64,000 nucleotides of DNA from Plasmopara viticola. Lineage: Eukaryota; Oomycota; Peronosporomycetes; Peronosporales; Peronosporaceae. Below the pieces are notes generated by a model that did not search any database, was not told the origin of the DNA, and was given only the letters and a program-made list of their open reading frames with translations. The stretch covers positions 18,940 to 82,939 of the forward strand of contig MBPM02000174.1 of NCBI GenBank assembly GCA_001695595.3. The letters run 5' to 3'. The first letter of the stretch is position 1. Every line of letters starts with the position of its first letter. Positions 47,002-58,673 of the stretch are shown here, in pieces. The position numbers were made by a program, and so were the translations under genes.

Positions 47002-47237
47002 CTACCACCAGCCTCCACCCCAACCACCACCTAAGCCTCCGCCCCAGCCACCACCCCATCCGAGTCCACCCCAAGCCCTCCCCAGCCCCAGAATTCCTTC
47101 TTATTACCTTGTGGACCCTTACCTGCAGCAGGTGCTACCTCTGGAGGCATAGCTACTGACCGCAGTGCATTTTGGTCAGCAGCGGCAAAGTTTGCAACAG
47201 CAACTGCAGCAGCGACGGCGAAAGCAGTAAACTTCAT
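47002..47237 (-). pseudogene. Array copy 24, frameshifted
   Basis: The signal peptide and linker have several changes (A28V, T32P, A34V, E43Q). One G/C lost near 47073 (CCAAGCCCTCC) shifts the frame at the start of the Trp/Gly tail, giving GLGVDSDGVV. One tetrapeptide is also missing. This is the most diverged copy. Confidence 0.8.
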
Positions 47238-48218
47238 GGTCTTATCGAGGAGTAGACAACCAAGCAAAGTTGATTTCAAAGTCTCGAAGCAAGTTGCGTT
47301 GTGATGAATATGTATGCCATGTCTCTGTTCGAGCGCAAATCCTGTCATTTTCTTGGATTGTTACCAGCATCCAAATCCATCGCGAATTTGATGTCACCTC
47401 AGTAGCTGAAAATTGCACTTTCTAGTCATTTGTGATGTGTTTGTATCTGACGGATTACGTTCATTAAAGCCTCTATGTAAAACCGTAAATTTTAATGATC
47501 AATGAGCAAAACAATGGAATTTTCGCGTCCTACCATACAAAGTTGCGGGTCTGACCAGTAGCTATCCATTCAAATATGATTGATTTTGGAAATTGAGCTT
47601 ATAAGCATACTCTACTTTCAAAAATACTATGACGGGTGATGCCATTGTCTTACTCAGTGCCTGTACTTTATATCCTTTGGCTTTATAAAATGTTTGATTC
47701 TTTCAAGTATAATGCTCAAGTTTACTGCGTTCAGACTCTCAAAGACTCATATCGCAGCTACAAGTGCTGTGAGATAAAGCCGTCCAGAAAGACAGACCTT
47801 AATCAGCATACATCGACTTTTTGCTGTTAGCATGCTTTTGTGTGTCAGTGAGTCTTAAATGTCGGTCGGAACATGTCAAACGTCATATTTTATACTTGGT
47901 TAAACGGTCAGTATTCGTTGATATGAACTTAGATCATTCATTCATTTAAGTTGTTTTCACTAATAAACACCTATACAATCAGGAGAAAGAAATTAGGGCA
48001 AAACAATAATTCTATCCCATCTGCAGTAATAACAGACTCGTAATAAGCATAGATCAACAACTACGACAAAAGACCTTCGAATTGACTAACTTTATTTTTA
48101 AAAACGGAAACGACAGCATCAGAAGCAGCGTGGTGTCATATTCAGTAGTAGATGAATTCCGAGCATCAAATAATTGAGTGAGGGTACGATATTGTAAGTC
48201 GGATACGTCGACCCAGAT

Positions 48219-48455
48219 CTACCACCAGCCTCCACCCCAACCACCACCTAAGCCTCCGCCCCAGCCACCACCCCATCCGAGTCCACCCCAAGGCCCTCCC
48301 CAGCCCCAGAATTCCTTCTTATTACCTTCTGGACCCTTACCTGCAGCAGGTGCTGCCTCTGTAGGCATAGCTGCTGACCGCAGTGCATTTTGGTCAGCAG
48401 CGGCATAGTTTGCAACGGCAATTGCAGCAGCGACGGCGAAAGCAGTAAACTTCAT
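48219..48455 (-). CDS. Secreted Gly/Trp-rich repeat protein, copy 25 (78 residues)
   Basis: Reference sequence except that one WGGG tetrapeptide (12 bp) is deleted from the tail, in frame. Initiator motif at 48713-48726. The downstream spacer is of the diverged type. Confidence 0.78.
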   Translation of the reverse strand: MKFTAFAVAAAIAVANYAAADQNALRSAAMPTEAAPAAGKGPEGNKKEFWGWGGPWGGLGWGGGWGGGLGGGWGGGWW

Positions 48456-49421
48456 GGTCTTATCGAGGAGTAGACAACCAAGCAAAGTTGATTTCAAAGT
48501 CTCGAAGCAAGTTGCGTTGTGATGAATATGTATGCCGTGTCTCCTCTTCGAGCGGTAAATCCTGTCATTTTCTTGGATTTTTACCAGCATCCAAATCCAT
48601 CGCGAATTTGATGGCACCTCAGTAGCTGAAAATTACACTTTCTTGTCATTTGTGATGTGTTTGTATCTGACGGATTACGTTCATTAAAGCCACTATGTAA
48701 AACCTAAAATTTAATGATCAATGAGCAAAACAATGGAATTTTTGCGTCCTACCATATAAAGTTGCGGTCCTGACCAGTACTTATCCATCTAAATATGATT
48801 GATTCTGGAAATTGAGCTTATAAGCAAACTCTACTTTCAAAAACACTATGACGGGTGATGCCGATGTCTTACTCAGTGCCTGTACTTCGATATCTTTTCT
48901 TGAAAAAGTTAGATTCTTTAAGTATAGGATTCTCAAGTCCACTGCGTTTAGACTCTCAATAACTCATACAAGTGCTGCGAGAAAAAGCTGTCCAGAAAGA
49001 CACACCTTTATCATCATACATCCACTTTTTGCTATCAGCTTCCTTTTTTGTGTCAGTAAGTCTTGAATGTCGGTCGGGACATGTCAAAAGTCATATCCTG
49101 TACTTAATTATACGGTCAGTATTCGTTGATATGACCTTCGATATTCATTTACTTAAATTGTTTTCACCACTAAACACCTATATAATCAGGAGAAAGGAAT
49201 CAGGGCAAAACAATAATTCTATCCCAACTGCAGTAACAACAGACTCGTAAAAGCATAGATCAACAACTACGACAAAAGACCTTCGAATTGACAATTTATT
49301 CTTTAAAACGGAAACGACAGCATCAGAAGCAGCGTGGTGTCATATTAGTAGTAGATGAATTCCGAGCATCAAATAAATGAGTGAGGGTACGATATTGTAA
49401 GTCGGATACGTCGACCCAGAT

Positions 49422-49668
49422 CTACACCAGCCTCCACCCCAGCCTCCACCCCAGCCACCACCTAAGCCTCCGCCCCAGCCACCACCCCATCCGAGTCCAC
49501 CCCAAGGCCCTCCCCAGCCCAGAATTCCTTCTTATTACCTTCTGGACCCTTACCTGCAGCAGGTGCTGCCTCTGTAGGCATAGCTGCTGACCGCAGTGCA
49601 TTTTGGTCAGCAGCGGCATAGTTTGCAACGGCAATTGCAGCAGCGACGGCGAAAGCAGTAAACTTCAT
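49422..49668 (-). pseudogene. Array copy 26, frameshifted
   Basis: One C is lost in the run at about 49519 (CAGCCCAGAATT), shifting the frame right after KKEFW. A second base is missing beside the original stop (CTACACCAG). The signal peptide and linker are intact. Homopolymer losses of this kind can also be sequencing errors. Initiator motif at 49926-49939. Confidence 0.72.
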
Positions 49669-50636
49669 GGACGTATCGAGGAGTAGACAACCAAGCAAAG
49701 TTGATTGCAAAGTCTCGAAGCAAGTTGCGTTGTGATGAATATGTATGCCGTGTCTCCTCTTCGAGCGGTAAATCCTGTCATTTTCTTGAATTTTTACCAG
49801 CATCCAAATCCATCGCGAATTTGATGGCACCTCAGTAGCTGAAAATTACACTTTCTTGTCATTTGTGATGTGTTTGTATCTGACGGATTCCGTTCATTAA
49901 CGCCACTATGTAAAACCTAAAATTTAATGATCAATGAGCAAAACAATGGAATTTTTGCGTCCTACCATATAAAGTTGCGGTCCTGACCAGTACTTATCCA
50001 TCTAAATATGATTGATTCTGGAAATTGAGCTTATAACCATACTTTACTTTCAAAAACACTATGACGGGTGATGCCGTTGTCTTACTCAGTGCCTGTACTT
50101 CGATCTTTTTTCTTGATGAAAAGTTAGATTCTTTTGAGTATAGGATTCTCAAGTCCACTGCGTTTAGACTCTCAATAACTCATACAAGTGCTGCGAGAAA
50201 AAGCTGTCCAGAAAGACACACCTTTATCATCATACATCCACTTTTTGCTATCAGCTTCCTTTTTTGTGTCAGTAAGTCTTGAATGTCGGTCGGGACATGT
50301 CAAAAGTCATATCCTTTACTTAATTATACGGTCAGTATTCGTTGATATGACTTCGATATTCATTTACTTAAATTGTTTTCACCACTAAACACCTATATAA
50401 TCAGGAGAAAGGAATCAGGGCAAAACAATAATTCTATCCCAACTGCAGTAACAACAGACTCGTAAAAGCATAGATCAACAACTACGACAAAAGACCTTCG
50501 AATTGACAATTTATTCTTTAAAACGGAAACGACAGCATCAGAAGCAGCGTGGTGTCATATCTAGTAGTAGATGAATTCCGAGCATCAAAAATTGAGTGAG
50601 GGTACGATATTGTAAGTCGGATACGTCGACCCAGAT

Positions 50637-50884
50637 CTACCACCAGCCTCCACCCCAGCCTCCACCCCAGCCACCACCTAAGCCTCCGCCCCAGCCACCA
50701 CCCCATCCGAGTCCACCCAAGGCCCTCCCCAGCCCCAGAATTCCTTCTTATTACCTTCTGGACCCTTACCTGCAGCAGGTGCTGCCTCTGTAGGCATAGC
50801 TGCTGACCGCAGTGCATTTTGGTCAGCAGCGGCATAGTTTGCAACGGCAATTGCAGCAGCGACGGCGAAAGCAGTAAAATTCAT
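50637..50884 (-). pseudogene. Array copy 27, frameshifted
   Basis: K2N at the second residue, then one C lost in CCACCCAAGG near 50717, shifting the frame after GGPW into VDSDGVV. Initiator motif at 51142-51155. Confidence 0.72.
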
Positions 50885-51849
50885 GGTCGTATCGAGGAGT
50901 AGACAACCAAGCAAAGTTGATTTCAAAGTCTCGAAGCAGGTTGCGTTGTGATGAATATGTATGCCGTGTCTCCTCTTCGAGCGGTAAATCCTGTCATTTT
51001 CTTGAATTTTTACCAGCATCCAAATCCATCGCGAATTTGATGGCACCTCAGTAGCTGAAACTTACACTTTCTTGTCATTTGTGATGTGTTTGTATCTGAC
51101 GGATTACGTTCATTAAAGCCACTATGTAAAACCTATAATTTAATGATCAATGAGCAAAACAATGGAATTTTTGCGTCCTACCATATAAAGTTGCAGTCCT
51201 GACCAGTACTTATCCATCTAAATATGATTGATTCTGGAAATTGAGCTTATAACCATACTTTACTTTCAAAAACACTATGACGGGTGATGCCGTTGTCTTA
51301 CTCAGTGCCTGTACTTCGATCTCCTTTTTCTTGATGAAAAATTCTTTTAAGTATAGGATTTTCAAGTCCAATGCGTTTAGACTCTCAATAACTCATACAA
51401 GTGCTGCGAGAAAAAGCTGTCCAGAAAGACACACCTTTATCATCATACATCCACTTTTTGCTATCAGCTTCCTTTTTGTGTCAGTAAGTCTTGAATGTCG
51501 GTCGGGACATGTCAAAAGTCATATCCTGTACTTAATTATACGGTCAGTATTCGTTGATATGACTTCGATATTCATTCACTTAAATTGTTTTCACCACTAA
51601 ACACCTATATAATCAGGAGAAAGGAATCAGGGCAAAACAATAATTCTATCCCAACTGCAGTAACAACAAACTCGTAAAATGCATAGATCAACAACTACGA
51701 CAAAAGACCTTCGAATTGACAAACTTTATTTTAAAACGGAAACGACAGCATCATCAGCAGCGTGGTGTCATATCTAGTAGTAGATGAATCCGAGCATCAA
51801 ATAATTGAGTGAGGGTACGATATTGTAAGTCGGATACGTCGACCCAGAT

Positions 51850-52097
51850 CTACCACCAGCCTCCACCCCAGCCTCCACCCCAGCCACCACCTAAGCCTCC
51901 GCCCCAGCCACCACCCCAGCCGAGTCCACCCCAAGGCCCTCCCCAGCCCCAGAATTCCTTCTTATTACCTTCTGGACCCTTACCTGCAGCAGGTGCTGCC
52001 TCTGTAGGCATAGCTGCTGACCGCAGTGCATTTTGGTCAGCAGCGGCATAGTTTGCAACGGCAATTGCAGCAGCGACGGCGAAAGCAGTAACTTCAT
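51850..52097 (-). pseudogene. Array copy 28, frameshifted at the start codon
   Basis: One A is lost beside the ATG (TAACTTCAT for TAAACTTCAT), so the signal peptide is out of frame from codon 3. The rest of the CDS is close to reference (CAGCCG for CATCCG changes one tail codon). Initiator motif at 52351-52364. Confidence 0.75.
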
Positions 52098-53053
52098 GGT
52101 CGTATCGAGGAGGAGACTACCAAGCAAAGTTGATTTCAAAGTCTCGAAGCAAGATCCGTTGTGATGAATATGTATGCCGTGTCTCTTCGAGCGGTAAATC
52201 CTGTCATTTTCTTGAATTGTTACCAGCACCCAAATCCATCGCGAATTTGATGTCACCTCAGTAGCTGAAAATTACACTTTCTTGTCATTTAAGATGTGTT
52301 TGTATCTGACGGATTCGTTCATTAACGCCACTATGTAAAACCTAAAATTTAATGATCAATGAGCAAAACAATGGAATTTTTGCGTCCTACCATATAAAGT
52401 TGCGGTCCTGACCAGTAGCTATCCATCTAAATATGATTGATTCTGGAAATTGAGCTTATAACCATACTTTACTTTCAAAAACACTATGACGGGTGATGCC
52501 GTTGTCTTACTCAGTGCCTGTACTTCGATCTCCTTTTTCTTGATGAAAAGTTAGATTCTTTTGAGTATAGGATTCTCAAATCCACTGCGTTTGACTCTCA
52601 ATAACTCATACAAGTGCTGCGAGAAAAAGCTGTCCAGAAAGACACACCTTTATCATCATACATCCACTTTTTGCTATCAGCTTCCTTTTTTGTGTCAATG
52701 TCGGTCGGGACATGTCAAAAGTCATATCCTGTACTTAATTATACGGTCAGTATTCGTTGTTATGACCTTCGATATTCATTCACTTAAATTGTTTTCACCA
52801 CTAAACACCTATATAATCAGGAGAAAGGAATCAGGGCAAAACAATAATTCTATCCCAACTGCAGTAACAACAGACTCGTAAAAGCATAGATCAACAACTA
52901 CGACAAAAGACCTTCGAATTGACAATTTATTCTTTAAAACGGAAACGACAGCATCAGAAGCAGCGTGGTGTCATATCTAGTAGTAGATGAATTCCGAGCA
53001 TCAAATAATTGAGTGAGGGTACGATATTGTAAGTCGGATACGTCGACCCAGAT

Positions 53054-53302
53054 CTACCACCAGCCTCCACCCCAGCCTCCACCCCAGCCACCACCTAAGC
53101 CTCCGCCCCAGCCACCACCCCATCCGAGTCCACCCCAAGGCCCTCCCCAGCCCCAGAATTCCTTCTTATTACCTTCTGGACCCTTACCTGCAGCAGGTGC
53201 TGCCTCTGTAGGCATAGCTGCTGACCGCAGTGCATTTTGGTCAGCAGCGGCATAGTTTGCAACGGCAATTGCAGCAGCGACGGCGAAAGCAGTAAACTTC
53301 AT
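53054..53302 (-). CDS. Secreted Gly/Trp-rich repeat protein, copy 29
   Basis: Reference protein. The initiator at 53560-53573 has one change (GCTCATTGATAATT on the minus strand). Confidence 0.8.
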   Translation of the reverse strand: MKFTAFAVAAAIAVANYAAADQNALRSAAMPTEAAPAAGKGPEGNKKEFWGWGGPWGGLGWGGGWGGGLGGGWGGGWGGGWW

Positions 53303-54272
53303 GGTCGTATCGAGGAGTAGACAACCAAGCAAAGTTGATTTCAAAGTCTCGAAGCAAGTTGCGTTGTGATGAATATGTATGCCGTGTCTCCTCTTCGAGC
53401 GGTAAATCCTGTCATTTTCTTGAATTTTTACCAGCATCCAAATCCATCGCGAATTTGATGGCACCTCAGTAGCTGAAAATTACACTTTCTTGTCATTTGT
53501 GATGTGTTTGTATCTGACGGATTACGTTCATTAAAGCCACTATGTAAAACCTAAAATTTAATTATCAATGAGCAAAACAATAAAATTTTTGCGTCCTACC
53601 ATATAAAGTTGCGGTCCTGACCAGTACTTTTCCATCTAAATATGATTGATTCTGGAAATTGAGCTTATAACCATACTTTACTTTCAAAAACACTATGACG
53701 GGTGATGCCGTTGTCTTACTCAGTGCCTGTACTTCGATCTCCTTTTTCTTGATGAAAGTTAGATTCTTTTAGTATAGGATTCTCAAGTCCACTGCGTTTA
53801 GACTCTCAATAACTCATACAAGTGCTGCGAGAAAAAGCTGTCCAGAAAGACACACCTTTATCATCATACATCCACTTTTTGCTATCAGCTTCCTTTTTTG
53901 TGTCAGTAAGTCTTGAATGTCGGTCGGGACATGTCAAAAGTCATATCCTGTACTTAATTATACGGTCAGTATTCGTTGATATGACCTTCGATAATTTCTT
54001 CGGTATAATTGTTTTCACCACTAAACACCTATATAATCAGAGAAAGGAATCAGGGCAAAACAATAATTCTATCCCAACTGCAGTAACAACAGACTCGTAA
54101 AAGCATAGATCAACAACTACGACAAAAGACCTTCGAATTGACAAACTTTATTCTTTAAAACGGAAACGACAGCATCAGAAGCAGCGTGGTGTCATATTAG
54201 TAGTAGATGAATCCGAGCATCAAATAATTGAGTGAGGGTACGATATTGTAAGTCGGATACGTCGACCCAGAT

Positions 54273-54521
54273 CTACCACCAGCCTCCACCCCAGCCTCCA
54301 CCCCAGCCACCACCTAAGCCTCCGCCCCAGCCACCACCCCATCCGAGTCCACCCCAAGGCCCTCCCCAGCCCCAGAATTCCTTCTTATTACCTTCTGGAC
54401 CCTTACCTGCAGCAGGTGCTGCCTCTGTAGGCATAGCTGCTGACCGCAGTGCATTTTGGTCAGCAGCGGCATAGTTTGCAACGGCAATTGCAGCAGCGAC
54501 GGCGAAAGCAGTAAACTTCAT
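54273..54521 (-). CDS. Secreted Gly/Trp-rich repeat protein, copy 30
   Basis: Reference protein. Two single-base losses in the 5'UTR (GTTGATTCAAAG, GAAGCAGTTGC) break the upstream extension without touching the CDS, which supports the downstream ATG. Initiator motif at 54776-54789. The right inversion breakpoint lies about 55 bp beyond it. Confidence 0.8.
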   Translation of the reverse strand: MKFTAFAVAAAIAVANYAAADQNALRSAAMPTEAAPAAGKGPEGNKKEFWGWGGPWGGLGWGGGWGGGLGGGWGGGWGGGWW

Positions 54522-54844
54522 GGTCGTATCGAGGAGTAGACAACCAAGCAAAGTTGATTCAAAGTCTCGAAGCAGTTGCGTTGTGATGAATATGTATGCC
54601 GTGTCTCCTCTTCGAGCGGTAAATCCTGTCATTTTCTTGAATTTTTACCAGCATCCAAATCCATCGCGAATTTGATGGCACCTCAGTAGCTGAAAATTAC
54701 ACTTTCTTGTCATTTGTAATGTGTTTGTATCTGACGGATTCCGTCATTAACGCCACTATGTAAAACCTAAAATTTAATGATCAATGAGCAAAACAATGGA
54801 ATTTTTGCGTCCTACCATATAAAGTTGCGGTCCTGACCAGTACT

Positions 54845-57615
54845 ATGTAGGCAGCTCAGACACCGCCAACGCAATTTCGTACTCGTCCAGGCGTGGTCGC
54901 TTGCTTTCTGGTTCTGGCTCATCGTCATTTTCAGCGCCACCAAGATGCAAAGGCATATCTCCATCAGTCAGTAGACGCGGTTGTTCATACGTGATCGACC
55001 GAGGGCGAATGGAACCACACTGAACACTATGCGATTCTCTGATGCATCGACGCCGACGCCAACACCTTCACCATGAGGAATTACTGCTGACGGTGTGCAC
55101 GGATCACATCGGCAGCACGGACGAGATCAAGGCTCGGGTTGAGATGCTGGACGGTGGCGGGGTGATCGATTGATCGAATTGGATGTTGTGAGTGCGGGAC
55201 GATATCGCAATCAGGACGCTGAGCGAGCTGCATCTGCTGATCTTCGGTAGCAGTAGCAGGCCTGATGCGCTGGACAACTTGCATCTAGCTGTTACTCCCC
55301 TGTCCAAAGCATCAGTAGGAACGGGTGAGACTTGAGCATCAGTAGGGGCACTTCTTCCATTTCAACGTCGGCGGCAACGTCGACATCCGCAGTTGTACCA
55401 TGGTCGTTCTCATTCACTGGTCGCGGTGGCGGAATATACATCACGGAATCGTGATCATTGATGCTAACCACCCAAGGAGAGCAACTTGAGTCATCACTGA
55501 CGGCATGGAACGTGTCTGATGGTCGCTCATTCAGATGTACCGATCGCGAAATTACGATGCGCTCGTCGTCGTAGTCCCACACGGTACGCTTTCGAACCAT
55601 CAGCGTATCCAAGGAAGAGGCAACGGTGAGCTCGAGGATCAAGTTTGCCTACGTTTGGCTTGTCAACATGTACGTAGCCACGAGCACCAAATACACGAAA
55701 ATCTTCGAGTGACTGGCGCTTTCCGGTCAATACTTTGAGGGGGCTCTGATCCGGTCGCGCAGTATTCGGGATACGGTTGACAATGTAAGCTGCAGTCCGA
55801 AACGCTTCAGCCCACCACACACGGTCCACTCGCATGTAGTGTAGCATCGATCGGGCCATGTCAGCTAGTGTCCGGTTCATACGCTCAGCGGTCCCATTTT
55901 AGTGGGGGCTGTATGGCGCACTCGTCTGGTGAATGATCCCTTTGGACGCACAAAACTTGCCGAAGCGCTTGCTCACATATTCACCACCGTTGTCACTACG
56001 AACACACATCACCTTGCAGCCGTGTTGCACCTTAACCTGAGTGCAAAATGCCTTGAAGCAATCGAACACGTGAGACTTCTGCTTGATGAGGTTGACGAAC
56101 ACTACTCGGCTGCAGTCGTCCACGAAGACCACGACGTATTCCGCACCACCCTTTTACTTTGGTTTTTTTGGCCCCATCACATCCGTGTGCACAATCTCGA
56201 ATGGGCGACCTGTCTTTATCTCGCTACCCGATTGGTGCGCGTACGTGGTCATTTTTCCTTGCGCACAGCCACTGCAAACACCACCATCCGATTGAAACAA
56301 AGCCATAGGGGGGGACACCATCGCACGCGCGAACAATAAGCTTTAGCTTGGTATCGGAGACGTGCCCCAGGCGCGCGTGAATGACTTCGTAGGCTTTATC
56401 ACTTGACTCACCATCAAATGCCGTATACGCGTTGCCTTCCGTTCTGTACTTTAGTTCGCACGCGTACAGTTTTCCCAATCCGAGGGACTCGAACAATAAC
56501 ACGGCCATTCAGCGAGATGGAGGCACCGGTCTTGTCGGACTGCACAATGAGATTCTTGGACATGAGTGCAGGAACCGACAGTAGCTTTCGGTCCAATTTC
56601 TGAACGTGGAGAACATCCGTCAACTTCACCGCCACGCCTCCGGTAAAGTTAACTCGCACGGTACCCATACCTATGGCGGCAACCCACTGGCTATTTTCAA
56701 CCATGATCTCATTGATTCTGTAAGCGGGCGGTACTCCGAAAAATCATTTCGATCCGTAGTCATGTGCGAGCTGGCTCCACTATCAAGGAGCCAGGTGAAC
56801 GATCGCTCACCACCAGCGGTCATAGCGGAGAACGCGAACTCCTAACCACCGGCATTGCCCTTCAGCCTTGGTCAATCTTGCTTCTTGTGGCCAGCTTCGT
56901 GGCATTCATAGCAACGGCCCTTGAACTCTTTCTTGTCACCACCATTATGCCCTTTGAGTCCGTGTCCCTTGGCATTTCGTCCACGTCGGCCTCCACGCCC
57001 ATTCTGGAACCCTCCACCATTATCACTCACCGTCGCCTTGAATGCTTGCTCCTTCAACTCGCGTTTTTGAATCATCTCATATTCGCGTCGGAGCATCTCT
57101 TTCGCATCCAGAAGTGTCACACGGTCGCGCGCTTCGATGAGCCGCACCATCGCGTCGTACTCACTTGGCACACTACCAAGGAGGATCACCAGCTTCTCCT
57201 CTTCAGGCAGAGCGTCACCAACCGCAGCCAACTTCGCACACAATTCATCGAACTGCACCAGATGCTCCATGAGACTCCCACTACTGGTCATCGCGAACTC
57301 GTGGAGTTGCTTGCGCAGCTGCACACGGTTGTGCAGACTCTGCTTCATGAAAAATGCACGCAGAATCTGTCATGCTTCCCATGCAGAATTGGCTTCTCTT
57401 ACCATCATCTGGTACGTTGGACATAACAGCTTCAACACCACAGCCAGCGCCTTCACATCGGCGGCTTTCCTTTGAGCGGGGGCGTTCACTGCGTCTTCTG
57501 GCACCTCGAGATGATCGAGGAGGTCCTTCCTGGCCAATGCCATGCGGGCGTTAAACTCCCACAGGAAGTAGTTATCGTCGCTGAGGATCTCGTTCGGGTT
57601 CGTTATTGGGCTCAT
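54845..57615 (-). pseudogene. Family 1 gag, protease, integrase; multiple stops and frameshifts
   Basis: It starts at the ATG at 57615 (MSPITNPNEIL), four bases after the LTR. A TGG to TGA stop ends the first piece at 57370. Gag continues to CYECHEAGHKKQD, where the codon for the last zinc-knuckle cysteine appears to be TGA at 56872-56874. The protease keeps WLLDSGASSHM near 56780. Integrase pieces carry SDNGGEYVSKRFG and NRTLADMARSM. Several frame changes follow in the linker. It is dead as a gene but still identifiable end to end. Confidence 0.85.
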
Positions 57616-57619
57616 AACC
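57607..57619 (-). promoter_or_regulatory. Primer-binding site, half-tRNA initiator Met type
   Basis: GGTTATGAGCCCA follows the LTR directly on the minus strand. It is complementary, with one mismatch, to the anticodon arm of eukaryotic initiator tRNA-Met, the primer region known for Drosophila copia. The gag ATG lies inside it. Confidence 0.65.
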
Positions 57620-57799
57620 TATAACAATTTGGTTGTCGCAGAGCAGAATGGAAAGTAAATTCATAGGAATAAGGCAAAGTATAGGCTCTAACTCACTTGT
57701 AGCCACGTGTTCTTCTGTCTCGATATTCTAGAATGTGACTATTTCTCTTATATGTCAAGTTGGCACATACTGTGGGACACCCAATTAGAGGCCGTTACA
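57620..57799 (-). repeat. 5' LTR of the split family 1 element (180 bp)
   Basis: On the plus strand it runs TATAACAATT to GGCCGTTACA and matches 46448-46627 in reverse. ACTGA follows at 57800-57804. Confidence 0.9.
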
Positions 57800-58143
57800 A
57801 CTGACACACAAAAGCATGCTAACATCAAAACGTCGATGTATTCTGATTAAGGTTTGTCTTTCTGAACGGCTTTATATCACAGAAAATCTAGCTGCGATAT
57901 GAGTCTTTGAGATTTTAAACGCAGTGGACTTGAGCATCCTATACTTGAAAGAATCAATTTTTTTATTAAGCCAAAAGATATCGAAGTACAGGCACTGAGT
58001 AAGACAACGGCATCACCCGTCATAGTGTTTTGAAAGTAGAGTTTGCTTATAAGCTCAATTTCCAGAATCAATCATATTTAGATGGATAGCTACTGGTCAG
58101 GACCGCAACTTTATATGGTAGGACGCAAAAATTCCATTGTTTT

Positions 58144-58157
58144 GCTCATTGTTCATT
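58144..58157 (+). promoter_or_regulatory. Initiator of copy 31
   Basis: GCTCATTGTTCATT, 256 bp upstream of the last base before the CDS; a consensus-like variant of the common motif. Confidence 0.58.
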
Positions 58158-58412
58158 AACTTAGGTTTTACATAGTGGCTTTAATGAACGTAATCCGTCA
58201 GATACAAACACATCACAAGTGACAAGAAAGTGTAATTTTCAGCTACTGAGGTGACATCAAATTCGCGATGGATTTGGATGCTGGTAAAAATCCAAGAAAA
58301 TGACAGGATTTACCGCTCGAAGAGGAGACACGGCATACATTTTAATCACAACGCAACTTGCTTCGAGACTTTGAAATCAACTTTGCTTGGTTGTCTACTC
58401 CTCGATAAGACC

Positions 58413-58673
58413 ATGAAGTTTACTGCTTTCGCCGTCGCTGCTGCAATCGCTGTTGCAAACTTTGCCACTGCTGACCAAAATGCACTGCGGTCAGCAGCTA
58501 TGCCTACAGAGGCAGCACCTGCTGCAGGTAAGGGTCCAGAAGGTAATAGGAAAGAATTCTGTGGCTGGGGAGGGCCTTGGGGTGGACTCGGATGGGGTGG
58601 TGGCTGGGGCGGAGGCTTAGATGGTGGCTGGGGTGGAGGCTGGGGTGGAGGCTGGGATGGAGGCTGGTGGTAG
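58413..58673 (+). CDS. Secreted Gly/Trp-rich repeat protein, copy 31 (86 residues)
   Basis: The longest and most changed intact copy: Y17F, A19T, K46R, W50C, G70D and one extra tetrapeptide (WDGG) before the final WW. C50 is a lone cysteine. The frame is fully open and the signal peptide is kept. The surrounding spacer is of the diverged type, so this may be a representative of an older lineage of the family. Confidence 0.78.
   Translation: MKFTAFAVAAAIAVANFATADQNALRSAAMPTEAAPAAGKGPEGNRKEFCGWGGPWGGLGWGGGWGGGLDGGWGGGWGGGWDGGWW

Larger units (their letters stand above)
46628..54844 (-). repeat. Tandem array block 5 (inside the inversion), copies 24-30
   Basis: Seven units in minus orientation, including four of the five broken copies. 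The block is flanked by the two halves of one copia element, which shows that it was originally in plus orientation. Spacers are mixed: diverged type near 47,650-47,860, common type from 48,900 on. Confidence 0.9.
54845..57799 (-). mobile_element. Family 1 copia, gag to integrase half of a split element
   Basis: It runs from the 5' LTR (right end) through gag, protease and integrase to the linker, and stops at CTGAGCTGCCTACAT, the base next to where the other half begins at 44,899. The left flank is the array unit (CCTGACCAGTACT); the right flank is ACTGA. Confidence 0.93.
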
